Assembly (NCBI GenBank): GCA_015258485.1
Contig: JABZIF010000029.1
Coordinates: 1-12,449, forward strand
Reading direction: 5' to 3'
Length of the DNA: 12,449 nt
Source of the DNA: Atopobiaceae bacterium
Lineage (GTDB): Bacteria > Actinomycetota > Coriobacteriia > Coriobacteriales > Atopobiaceae
How positions within the stretch are numbered: position 1 is the first letter of the stretch; every line of letters starts with the position of its first letter. A program made the translations under genes and the position numbers. This document shows positions 1 through 6,647 of this stretch, one piece after another. The notes beneath the pieces are model-generated. The model searched no databases and had not been told where the DNA came from. It was given only the letters and a program-made list of their open reading frames with translations.

Positions 1-1
1 C

Positions 2-385
2 TTCAACGAGGAGTCCAGAAAGCAGGTCATGGAGGCGCTGCGTAGCTCCTTCCGTCCTGAGTTCTTGAATCGTATTGATGACGTGGTAATCTTCCAGCCA
101 CTTGGCCTTGAAGATATCGAGAAGATCGTGGATATTCAGCTCAAGGATGTTCGTAGTAGACTCGCTAATGAGCGTATGACATTAGAGCTTTCTGAGGCTG
201 CGAAGCAGTCGCTTGCTCTTGATGGCTTAGATCCTGTCTATGGAGCTCGTCCTCTGAAGCGACTGATTCAGCGTCGCGTTGTTGACCAGGTAGCAAACTT
301 GATTATTGCAGGTGAGCTGTCTGAGGGCGATACTGTTCTGATTGATACTGACAAGGATGGCGATCTGGTAGCTCACAAGAAGTAA
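2..385 (+). CDS. clpB: ATP-dependent chaperone ClpB, C-terminal end (partial)
   Basis: This is the 3' end of a gene that starts outside the window; about 127 codons are open from base 2 to the TAA at 383-385. The visible part holds the end of the second AAA+ module: the sensor-1/arginine-finger region around FRPEFLNRID and the sensor-2 motif YGARPLKR, followed by the small D2 subdomain. It ends in a short acidic tail (DTDKDGD). ClpB is a hexameric disaggregase that works with DnaK and small heat shock proteins to rescue aggregated cytosolic proteins. FRPEFLNRID and GARPLKR also occur in ClpC and ClpA. I prefer ClpB because of the IIAGELSEGDTVLID ending and the nearby hsp20. A small gene follows directly (see 398-637) and a terminator lies at 721-752. 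Confidence 0.9.
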   Translation, partial: FNEESRKQVMEALRSSFRPEFLNRIDDVVIFQPLGLEDIEKIVDIQLKDVRSRLANERMTLELSEAAKQSLALDGLDPVYGARPLKRLIQRRVVDQVANLIIAGELSEGDTVLIDTDKDGDLVAHKK

Positions 386-397
386 GTGAGGATAGGC

Positions 398-637
398 GTG
401 GATAAGAAATCTGCTGCAACGGTAACATCTACTGGTGCTGTATCGAAAGATACGGCACCAAAAAACGATGTGGGTCTAAAGAAAGCGCTAAAGTCTAAGA
501 GCGCCGACTTGAAGAAAAAGCAGGAGGTAGACTTGGAGTTTGCGCGCGCAGAAAACGAGGATGATGATGGATATGATCCATATTCTGATCGCCGACCTGT
601 GAGTGAGCCGCTTTTTGAGAAAGATCCGTGGAGTTAA
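398..637 (+). CDS. Small highly charged protein of unknown function, co-transcribed with clpB
   Basis: I do not recognise this 79-residue protein. GTG at 398 is preferred because GAGGA at 388-392 lies five bases before it; an in-frame GTG at 386, directly after the clpB stop, would add four residues but has no ribosome binding site. The N-terminal half is basic and low in complexity (GLKKALKSKSADLKKK). The C-terminal half is acidic and aromatic (ENEDDDGYDPYSDRR, then a DPWS end). There is no signal peptide, membrane segment or cysteine, and the protein is probably disordered. It sits 12 bases after clpB and before a shared terminator, so it should be made together with ClpB. A role as an adaptor or regulator of the chaperone is only a guess from position. 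Codon use resembles its neighbours. Confidence 0.72.
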   Translation: MDKKSAATVTSTGAVSKDTAPKNDVGLKKALKSKSADLKKKQEVDLEFARAENEDDDGYDPYSDRRPVSEPLFEKDPWS

Positions 638-720
638 TCTGTTGAGTTAAATACAGGTTTTTTGATACATAATAGTGTCGCGTGGTGTGTTTGTAGCATA
701 TATATGTCTTACTAAATGGG

Positions 721-752
721 AAACCACTGGTGCATTTGCATCAGTGGTTTTT
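721..752 (+). terminator. Intrinsic terminator of the clpB operon
   Basis: The arms AAACCACTGGTGCA and TGCATCAGTGGTTT (721-750) pair over almost their whole length, with one G-U pair and a two-base loop, and are followed by a short T run (748-752). The position suits the end of the clpB-small protein transcript. The reverse strand lacks a good T run, so it would be a weaker terminator for the leftward gene ending at 801. Confidence 0.82.
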
Positions 753-800
753 GTATGCAGACAAACTTATGACGAGTGTTTACAACGCACGTTACGTACT

Positions 801-1397
801 TTATCTAATTGCGGTGCCCCAGTTAGTAGACATCCAGGTCCACAAAAAGTAAATCACTATAGCAATAATAATGAGTACGACAACTGCAGCTATTAATGAA
901 CCTGCGTTAGAGCGACGTTCCTTTTTTACAAAGATATCACGCTGTCCTTTAGGGACCTGTAGATATTGTCCGTAATGGAGGTCTTTGCGAAGTTGAGCAA
1001 TTTCGTTGTTAGATTTGCGCCAGCTTTTACTTCCACGGACACCTTTTCCCAGAGTAAAGCTTGAGTCGTGCATGGTAGAAGCTTCATCTTCTTCTGTGCG
1101 GACAAAGTCATTGATAGGCTCAACAGTTTTATGAGCACGATGCTGACGAACATAAGGTTGTTTTGTACTTTCAAAATCAGATGGTGTACGTGCACTTGGT
1201 TCGTCTGTACTGTCAGTATAAGTAGATTCATCTGTGGAGAAATGAGCTGCGCTAGTAATAGAGTCAGTGACTTGATTAATGTCCTGATCCAGGCTTTCAT
1301 GCGTCTGGGATGAGGAATCAGGCTGCTGAATGTTATCAGAGATGTGTTCCTGATTATCAGGAGAACTGCCTTTAGTAAAGTCTTTCGAGGTATCCAC
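801..1397 (-). CDS. Hypothetical Ser/Thr/Asp-rich protein with a single C-terminal membrane anchor
   Basis: A 198-residue protein I do not recognise. The start is GTG at 1397-1395, with AGAAGGA (reverse strand, 1409-1403) five bases before it. Residues 1-120 are hydrophilic and rich in Ser, Thr, Asp, Glu and Gln, so likely disordered. Residues 121-162 are basic (KSWRKSNNEIAQLRK, then KKERR). Residues 167-188 form one strongly hydrophobic segment (AAVVVLIIIAIVIYFLW) with only about ten residues after it. The basic residues before the segment predict a cytoplasmic N-terminus and a tail-anchored-like layout. There is no N-terminal signal peptide. The gene lies between the clpB operon and hsp20 and diverges from hsp20, so a stress link is possible but unproven. 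Lack of known motifs prevents a functional call. Confidence 0.75.
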   Translation of the reverse strand: MDTSKDFTKGSSPDNQEHISDNIQQPDSSSQTHESLDQDINQVTDSITSAAHFSTDESTYTDSTDEPSARTPSDFESTKQPYVRQHRAHKTVEPINDFVRTEEDEASTMHDSSFTLGKGVRGSKSWRKSNNEIAQLRKDLHYGQYLQVPKGQRDIFVKKERRSNAGSLIAAVVVLIIIAIVIYFLWTWMSTNWGTAIR

Positions 1398-1486
1398 GAT
1401 TATCCTTCTGGTCGTAGGCTCGTTTAAATAATGATACCGCAGCCACTATCTTTGTGTACAGAGTATATATAGAGTATCTACATGGA

Positions 1487-1512
1487 GAAGAACCTCCTGT
1501 AAGAATCTCCTG
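1487..1512. repeat. Tandem 13-bp direct repeat upstream of hsp20
   Basis: GAAGAACCTCCTG (1487-1499) is followed at once by TAAGAATCTCCTG (1500-1512), which differs at two positions. On the reverse strand each unit reads as an AGGAG-type motif. It lies in the 241-base region between the divergent 198-residue membrane protein gene and hsp20, and could be an operator or part of an mRNA leader. Confidence 0.6.
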
Positions 1513-1517
1513 GTAAA

Positions 1518-1572
1518 TCTTAGTCATAAAGACTTAGAAAATTTAAAAAATTTTGTATAGCTTTTTAAATTT
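1518..1572. promoter_or_regulatory. AT-rich inverted repeats in the hsp20 control region
   Basis: Two dyads lie side by side. TCTTAGTC-ATAAA-GACTTAGA (1518-1538) is an 8-bp near-palindrome with one mismatch. AAATTTAAAAA (1539-1549) and TTTTTAAATTT (1562-1572) form an 11-bp perfect inverted repeat with a 12-base spacer. A weak promoter may overlap it (TTAGAA 1534-1539, 16 bases, TATAGC 1556-1561), which would give hsp20 a leader of about 70 bases. No HAIR (CTTGAGT-N7-ACTCAAG) or CIRCE (TTAGCACTC-N9-GAGTGCTAA) element is visible. Dyad symmetry here suggests a repressor site or a folded leader, but no regulator is identified. Confidence 0.45.
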
Positions 1573-1638
1573 GGGGTACAACAAATAGCGGATAACGAAG
1601 TACCTAAAAGGTATATAAACAGCAAAGGAGTGGTTACT

Positions 1639-2073
1639 ATGAAAAATGTAGTTCCCTATGATCGTATTGCAAGAAATCTAAGCACGTGGCCATTTGGATC
1701 ATTGGACTCTTTCTTTGATTCTCCCTATTCCACATTGTCATCAGTTGCTTCTGATGCCTTTGTTATGAACGTTGAAGATGCAGGTCAGTCATATGTAGTA
1801 ACAGCAGAGCTACCAGGCGTCTCAAGGGAAAACATTGATGTTGAGCTCAATGAGGGTAGACTTTCCATTACTGCTGAGCACAAGGAGTCTGACGAGGAGA
1901 AGTCAAAGAATTATTTGCACAAAGAGTCTTCTGAGTGGAAAGCAACTCGTGGAATCTATCTTAAAGATGCAGCCACTGAAGGTCTCTCTGCAAAGCTTGA
2001 TGGAGGAGTGCTTACCGTAACAGTTCCAAAGCAAGATCAAAAAGCAAGCGTTACAAAGATTGCTATTGATTAA
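1639..2073 (+). CDS. hsp20: Small heat shock protein, Hsp20/alpha-crystallin family
   Basis: A 144-residue holdase that binds unfolding proteins in the cytosol without ATP and hands them to DnaK and ClpB. ATG at 1639 is chosen because AAAGGAG (1624-1630) lies eight bases upstream; the in-frame GTG at 1630 overlaps that ribosome binding site. The N-terminal arm (1-39) is aromatic-rich (WPFGSLDSFFDSPY). The alpha-crystallin domain covers about 40-132 and contains AELPGV (56-61) and the family hallmark GVL (123-125). The C-terminal tail carries an I-x-I motif (IAI, 141-143), used to build oligomers. The size fits class A bacterial sHsps. The gene is monocistronic, with a complex upstream region and a strong terminator after it. 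It is likely heat-induced, but the regulator cannot be named. Confidence 0.93.
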   Translation: MKNVVPYDRIARNLSTWPFGSLDSFFDSPYSTLSSVASDAFVMNVEDAGQSYVVTAELPGVSRENIDVELNEGRLSITAEHKESDEEKSKNYLHKESSEWKATRGIYLKDAATEGLSAKLDGGVLTVTVPKQDQKASVTKIAID

Positions 2074-2110
2074 TTACAACAATGCCTAAGCTCAACGCAG
2101 CTAGGGTAAT

Positions 2111-2150
2111 AAAATACGCCTGGTGGAATAAGCCGCCAGGCGTATTTTTT
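2111..2150. terminator. Bidirectional intrinsic terminator between hsp20 and the MBL-fold gene
   Basis: AAAATACGCCTGG (2111-2123) pairs perfectly with CCAGGCGTATTTT (2136-2148), and the stem continues inward with a U-G and two G-C pairs around an AATAAG loop. The rightward strand ends in six T, suited to hsp20. The leftward strand ends in TTTTATT, suited to the gene ending at 2182. It is the strongest terminator in the window. Confidence 0.93.
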
Positions 2151-2181
2151 AAGAGTAGGCACATTCGTTGCTTGCTATGAC

Positions 2182-3024
2182 CTAAAGCGAGATGGGCCAA
2201 TCTTGGCTTGCAACACAGATGGATATCAGGCCGTCTTTGGTTTGTGCCTCCGTATATGTTTCATTGAGCGGTTGGGCTCCAATTGCTTCTGCGAGTGTTT
2301 TAACTGCAATACTTGGGCGGTTATTCTCGTGAGAAAGATGCATGCCCACAATCCTTTGAGTATTTGGGCCTATGATTTGTGATAATGCTTGCGCAGTGTA
2401 TTCATTTGAGAGATGACCTTGTGCGCCATGGACGCGTTGTTTGAGCACGCTAGGATACGATCCCGTAAGTAGCATGTGTTCATTATGGTTTGCCTCAATG
2501 GCAAGAATGCGAACGTCAACAAGAGATTTGAGTGCCTCGGGAGTCAAAACGCCCGTGTCGGTGCAATAGCCTACTGAGTCAATACGTTGTTCATCGTGAT
2601 GGGTGAGCAGATCAAAACGTAAACCTATGGGTTGTGCTACATCGTGCGAAGTAGCAAATGTAGTTAGTTTAATGTTTTTGAGTGTATTAAGAAATAATGA
2701 GTCATTTTGATCAATGAGTGAAAACGTGGTGTCAGAAAAATTTTTTCTTCTTGAGAGAGCTGCCGCGGTACCCGTTGTTGTATACACAGGAACATCAAAT
2801 GTTTTGCTTGTTACGGGAAGCCCTGCGACATGATCTGTGTGTTCATGTGTGATACATATTGCTTTGAGAGCTGAAAGATTAACGGAAAGCTCGTCTGCTC
2901 GCCGAAGAATCTCTTTCCTTGAAATTCCACAGTCAATCATAATCAGGCCACTTGGCGTTTCTAAGAGACTACAATTCCCTTTTGATCCGCTCGCTAAGAT
3001 ATGTAAATGAAGTACGGGATTCAT
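2182..3024 (-). CDS. yycJ: MBL-fold metallo-hydrolase, YycJ/WalJ family
   Basis: A 280-residue metallo-beta-lactamase-fold protein. ATG at 3024 is preferred because AGGAG (reverse strand, 3035-3031) lies six bases before it and the family N-terminus begins here (LHILASGSKGNC, residues 6-18). The open frame could extend to 3156, but that part would overlap tilS and looks unlike the family. The metal-binding motif HEHTDH is at 60-65. Later candidate ligands are the H in ATSHDV, the D in CTDTG, and the histidines in EANHNEH and MHLSHEN. YycJ/WalJ proteins are cytosolic; the Bacillus member belongs to the walK operon and is linked to DNA repair and cell-cycle coordination, with exonuclease activity reported for relatives. 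No walRK genes are nearby here. The family call is firm, the substrate uncertain. Confidence 0.87.
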   Translation of the reverse strand: MNPVLHLHILASGSKGNCSLLETPSGLIMIDCGISRKEILRRADELSVNLSALKAICITHEHTDHVAGLPVTSKTFDVPVYTTTGTAAALSRRKNFSDTTFSLIDQNDSLFLNTLKNIKLTTFATSHDVAQPIGLRFDLLTHHDEQRIDSVGYCTDTGVLTPEALKSLVDVRILAIEANHNEHMLLTGSYPSVLKQRVHGAQGHLSNEYTAQALSQIIGPNTQRIVGMHLSHENNRPSIAVKTLAEAIGAQPLNETYTEAQTKDGLISICVASQDWPISL

Positions 3025-3087
3025 GAATTTCTCCTGTTCAATTTTCGTGTATAACTGTATCAAACACACCGGACAGAAATTGGTACC

Positions 3088-4674
3088 ATGCCGTCTGTAC
3101 ACACATACTTCAATAGGAAAAACAATGCTCAACGCTATAAATCTGCTGGTGAGCAAGTCGATGCGCCCGTAATAGTTATGGTTTCAGGGGGAGCCGATTC
3201 AACGGCATTGCTTCATATGGTGGTGACCGAGGCGATGAATCTTGGTGACGGCCATATTCCCGTACAAATTGCAAAAGAGCGCATTCATGTTCTGCATGTT
3301 AATCATATGCTGCGCGGTAAAGATGCTGATAGTGATGCTCGGTTTGTGGAATCTACCTGTGATTCATTGGGAGTACCTTGTACCGTTTGTTGTGTAGACG
3401 TAGCAAAACTTTCTCAAAAGAGTGGTACAAACATGGAGGAGGCAGGTCGTCGGGTTCGGTATGACGCTGCGCAAGAACTTGCTTCTAAACTTTGCAAAAA
3501 ACGTGGAATTTCTCGACAGAAGGCAATAATTTTAACTGCACATACGGCCGATGATCGTGCCGAGACATTTATGATGAATGTGATGCGTGGCTCAGGAATG
3601 AGTGGCCTCACTTCAATTCCAAGGCATCGCGGACTAATCTATCGCCCGCTACTTGACTATACACACGATCAGCTAAAGGCATGGCTGCTGACACGTGGGC
3701 TTACATGGCGAGAAGATGCGACTAACGCTGATACGTATTATTTGCGCGCCTATATGCGGCATAACGTACTCCCTCTTCTTAAGGCGAGAAACCCGTTGTT
3801 TGTGCAGACGGTGTGCAAAATGGCAGATTTGATAACTGATGAAGATAACTATCTTGAGGCAAAAGCCGCCCGCAAGCTGAGGCAGATTACGCTTAGAAAA
3901 GATGAGTCATCGTTGGTGCTTGATTCGTTAAAGTTAAGTTCCACTGATGTAGTGATTGCTCGCCGAATGGTACGGATTGTGGCTAGACAGTTGATTCCGG
4001 ATGCATGGTTTGAGTCTAAGCATGTAGACGCAGTACTTGAGGCAGTGTCTGCAGGAGTTGGTGTTGCTAATTTGCCACAAAATCTTGAGGCACGCGTGAG
4101 GTTGGGAACTGTGACGTTCTCGTTTACAGGAGCTGCAAACAGCGCAACGCCTGGCGGTATGTCAGCGGATATAACAGCTCGTGTGATGCCCAGCGCTACA
4201 ACAACGTCGGTATTGGGTGAGCATCTTTCAGTGCCGGGAATGCTTGAGCTTTCAGATGGCCGAGTACTTTCTGCTCGAATTTTTCCTGTGGAGCATGGCT
4301 TTGATGTCGTATCTTACGCAACTGCTCACGGACGTGAGTGGTTGGGAGAGTCAGTCCTTCTCGACGCAGAAGCCTGTGGAGTTGATCCAACGCTGGGCGG
4401 CAGTCTATGGGTGTCAAGTCCTGAGCCTGGTGACACGCTACAGCCATTGGGTATGCACGGGCAGTCTAAAAAGATTTCTGATTTGCTTGGGGAGGCCGGA
4501 GTTCCCGTGGAATCTCGTGCCATGATGCCTGTTGTGCGTACAAATATTCGTGGTCACGTTGCGTGGATTGCAGGAATTAGACCCGACGAGAGAGTAAAAT
4601 GTACGCAAGATACAAAACACCTGTTAGAATTAAGTATCTATTCTAGAAATCAGATGGTCGAGAGGAGCCAGTAA
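3088..4674 (+). CDS. tilS: tRNA(Ile)-lysidine synthase TilS
   Basis: TilS joins lysine to cytidine 34 of tRNA-Ile (CAU anticodon) using ATP, changing its specificity from Met to Ile; it is normally essential. The protein has 528 residues, somewhat long for the family. The PP-loop ATP motif SGGADST is at 33-39, followed by VNHMLRGKDADSDARF, the adenylation-domain motif HTADDRAETFMMNVMRGSGMSGL-type region, and REDATNAD...RHNVLPLL. A C-terminal TilS domain (about 450-510) carries LQPLGMHGQSKKISDLL and VAWIAGIRPDERVK. The ATG at 3088 is the only standard start before the PP-loop, yet it lacks a clear ribosome binding site. The stop overlaps the hpt start (TAATG), so the two are co-translated. The pair tilS-hpt is conserved in many bacteria. 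Confidence 0.95.
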   Translation: MPSVHTYFNRKNNAQRYKSAGEQVDAPVIVMVSGGADSTALLHMVVTEAMNLGDGHIPVQIAKERIHVLHVNHMLRGKDADSDARFVESTCDSLGVPCTVCCVDVAKLSQKSGTNMEEAGRRVRYDAAQELASKLCKKRGISRQKAIILTAHTADDRAETFMMNVMRGSGMSGLTSIPRHRGLIYRPLLDYTHDQLKAWLLTRGLTWREDATNADTYYLRAYMRHNVLPLLKARNPLFVQTVCKMADLITDEDNYLEAKAARKLRQITLRKDESSLVLDSLKLSSTDVVIARRMVRIVARQLIPDAWFESKHVDAVLEAVSAGVGVANLPQNLEARVRLGTVTFSFTGAANSATPGGMSADITARVMPSATTTSVLGEHLSVPGMLELSDGRVLSARIFPVEHGFDVVSYATAHGREWLGESVLLDAEACGVDPTLGGSLWVSSPEPGDTLQPLGMHGQSKKISDLLGEAGVPVESRAMMPVVRTNIRGHVAWIAGIRPDERVKCTQDTKHLLELSIYSRNQMVERSQ

Positions 4675-5222
4675 TGGCGGAGCTGCACCCTGACATTCAG
4701 GAGATTCTGCTAACCAAAGAGGATATTAAAGACTTGGTCAAGCGTGTAGGAGCAGAAATCACACGTGACTATGCAGACAAAAACCCGCTCGTTATTGCTG
4801 TGCTTCGTGGCGCCGTGGTCTTCATGGCCGATATTATGCGCGCTGTTGAGTGTCCGCTTTCCATTGATTTTATGGCGGTTTCTAGTTACGGTGATGGCGT
4901 GAAGAGCTCTGGCGTGGTTCGTATTGTCAAGGACTTGGATACCAAAATTGAAGGTCGCCATGTTCTTATTGTTGAGGATGTTTTGGATTCTGGTTTAACG
5001 CTTTCTTATTTGATGCGTATGCTTCAGTCGAGAAACCCTGCTTCAATTGAGATTGCTGCCTTTTTGGTTAAAGACATTGATGGCAAGCGTCCTGCAGTTA
5101 ATCCAAGATATGTAGGAACTCATGTACCTAATAAGTTTGTTGTTGGGTATGGCCTTGATTATGCTGAGCGTTATCGTAATTTGCCTTATGTTGGCGTCCT
5201 CAAACCTTCCGTATATGAATAG
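4674..5222 (+). CDS. hpt: Hypoxanthine phosphoribosyltransferase
   Basis: A cytosolic purine-salvage enzyme that converts hypoxanthine (and often guanine) plus PRPP into IMP (or GMP). It has 182 residues, typical of the family. The PRPP-binding motif VLIVEDVLDSGLT lies at about 97-109. VLRGAVVFMADI (43-54), the flexible-loop region SSYGDGVKSSG (70-80) and the C-terminal VVGYGLDYAERYRNLPYVGVL-type segment are all present. The ATG at 4674 is set by AGGAG (4663-4667) six bases upstream and overlaps the tilS stop by one base. In many bacteria ftsH follows hpt; here a 215-base gap and an aminotransferase follow instead. Confidence 0.96.
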   Translation: MAELHPDIQEILLTKEDIKDLVKRVGAEITRDYADKNPLVIAVLRGAVVFMADIMRAVECPLSIDFMAVSSYGDGVKSSGVVRIVKDLDTKIEGRHVLIVEDVLDSGLTLSYLMRMLQSRNPASIEIAAFLVKDIDGKRPAVNPRYVGTHVPNKFVVGYGLDYAERYRNLPYVGVLKPSVYE

Positions 5223-5302
5223 GTTTTCAATTAGTAGCAGTGCGCTGTAATAAGATTTTGTGTAGTTTGTACAGAAGTACGGATTACTTTATGTTCAATC
5301 GC

Positions 5303-5321
5303 TACAAGTTAGTTACAAGTT
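5303..5321. repeat. Paired TACAAGTT direct repeats, 11 bp apart
   Basis: TACAAGTT occurs at 5303-5310 and 5314-5321, a spacing of 11 bases or about one helical turn. It lies in the gap between hpt and the aminotransferase gene, just before a strong hairpin. Phasing on one face of the helix would suit a dimeric regulator, but two short AT-rich copies may be chance. Confidence 0.35.
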
Positions 5322-5326
5322 TTGTT

Positions 5327-5360
5327 TTTTGGGCGAGAAGTTTTTTCTTCTCGTCCAAAA
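5327..5360. other. Strong hairpin with a T6 loop in the hpt-aminotransferase gap
   Basis: TTTTGGGCGAGAAG (5327-5340) pairs with CTTCTCGTCCAAAA (5347-5360), 14 pairs with one G-U, around a loop of six T. Neither strand has a T run straight after the stem, so it is not a standard intrinsic terminator, although T runs occur before the stem and in the loop. It might end hpt transcription, stabilise an mRNA end or form part of the aminotransferase leader. The remainder of the gap (5223-5437) holds a pair of 8-bp repeats and no gene that I can see. Confidence 0.55.
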
Positions 5361-5437
5361 TAGTATAGAGACGTATGTATCGTAGTCACCGTCGTTTTTA
5401 GCTCATGCGGTTTGTATGCTTTGGGAGATGAGAAATT

Positions 5438-6622
5438 ATGGTCAATCAAAAGAGTTTGGCGTTTGGCCAAAGTAAATCTTCTATTCGTGAGATTGCTGGT
5501 TATGCAGCAAAACGTCGCGAGGAAATTGGCGCAGAAAACGTCTTTGATTTTTCAATTGGAAATCCCTCAGTACCTGCACCTGAAGTGGTCCGTACCTCTA
5601 TTGAAGCTGCTATGAAACTTCCTCCTCAGCAGGTGCATAGTTATACGCCAGCTATTGGAATTTTTGAAGCTCGTGAAGCGGTAGCCGCATCTTTGCGACG
5701 TCGTTTTGGAAGTCATGCTGCACGGGCTAATGATTTGATATTAACTTGTGGTGCAGCGGCGTCTATATCTATTACACTTAATTCTCTTGTTTCTCCTGGT
5801 GATGAGGTTATTGTTATCGCACCATATTTTCCAGAGTACCGTGTTTGGATTGAGCATGCACAGGCGACATGTGTGGAGGTTTTAGCTGATCCCAATACAT
5901 TCCAGATTGATGTTGAGCGTATACGCGCAGCAATTACCTCTAAGACTCGCGCAGTAATTGTAAATTCTCCAAATAATCCCGTTGGAGCTGTTTATACAAG
6001 GGACAATCTGGAGGCATTTGCACAGGTACTTCGTGAGTGTTCTACAAAGTTCGGAACTGATATTTATGTAATTTCTGATGAGCCGTATCGTGAGATTGTG
6101 TACGGAGATAGCGAAGTACCCTGGATACCCGATATATATGAACGCACGATAGTATGCTATTCCTACTCTAAGTCACTTTCACTTCCTGGCGAGCGTATTG
6201 GTTGGGTGCTGATATCAGCTGCAAATCCAGAACATGATGAAGTGTATGCAGCTTGTGCAGGCGCTGCACGTTTACTTGGTTTTGTTTGCGCGCCTTCGCT
6301 ATTCCAGCGCGTGTTGATTGATTGTGTGGATGAACCTACTGATGTTGAGGCATATGCTAAAAACCGCGAGGTATTGACGAGTGGCCTTACTAAACTGGGC
6401 TATGAGTACATTCAGCCTGATGGTGCCTTTTACCTCTGGGTTCGTGCTCCTGGTGGAGATGCTCAAGCTTTTTGTGACATAGCGAGGCAGTTTGAACTAC
6501 TGCCCGTTCCGTCAGATTCATTTGGATGTCCTGGCTGGCTGCGTGTTAGCTATTGCGTAAGTTATCAGACGTGCGTAAATTCGCTCTCTGCCTGGGAGAA
6601 GGCTCTTGCAGTAATACAGTAG
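5438..6622 (+). CDS. Pyridoxal-phosphate aminotransferase, class I/II (AspC-like fold type I)
   Basis: A 394-residue cytosolic PLP enzyme that moves amino groups between amino acids and keto acids. The fold type I signatures are clear: FSIGNPSVPAP (38-48), SYTPAIGIFEAREAVA (68-83), NSPNNPVG (176-183), DEPYR (214-218, PLP ring Asp), SYSKSLSLPGERIGW with the Schiff-base lysine at K245 and phosphate-binding R253, and a C-terminal LRVSYCVS with the carboxylate-binding arginine. The ATG at 5438 has GGGAG at 5423-5427, ten bases upstream, a rather long spacing. The substrate cannot be read from the sequence; aspartate, aromatic or alanine-type activity are all possible. It is alone on this strand and converges with the PHP gene, only 25 bases separating the stops. 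Confidence 0.93.
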   Translation: MVNQKSLAFGQSKSSIREIAGYAAKRREEIGAENVFDFSIGNPSVPAPEVVRTSIEAAMKLPPQQVHSYTPAIGIFEAREAVAASLRRRFGSHAARANDLILTCGAAASISITLNSLVSPGDEVIVIAPYFPEYRVWIEHAQATCVEVLADPNTFQIDVERIRAAITSKTRAVIVNSPNNPVGAVYTRDNLEAFAQVLRECSTKFGTDIYVISDEPYREIVYGDSEVPWIPDIYERTIVCYSYSKSLSLPGERIGWVLISAANPEHDEVYAACAGAARLLGFVCAPSLFQRVLIDCVDEPTDVEAYAKNREVLTSGLTKLGYEYIQPDGAFYLWVRAPGGDAQAFCDIARQFELLPVPSDSFGCPGWLRVSYCVSYQTCVNSLSAWEKALAVIQ

Positions 6623-6647
6623 CAAGTCAAAACTTTAAAATTGGGAT

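Noticed and set aside
675..896. 73-residue rightward open frame
   Set aside because: It runs through the clpB terminator and the 3' end of the leftward membrane protein gene, has no ribosome binding site and resembles no family.
926..1313. Open frames on both strands inside the 198-residue membrane protein gene
   Set aside because: They are frame shadows; the chosen frame has a good ribosome binding site and a coherent membrane segment.
1630..1638. GTG at 1630 as hsp20 start
   Set aside because: It lies on the last base of the ribosome binding site that serves the ATG at 1639.
1398..1638. HspR or HrcA operator before hsp20
   Set aside because: No CTTGAGT-N7-ACTCAAG or TTAGCACTC-N9-GAGTGCTAA pattern found on either strand.
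3025..3156. 44-residue N-terminal extension of the MBL-fold gene
   Set aside because: It would overlap tilS, ignores the strong AGGAG before 3024 and precedes the normal family N-terminus.
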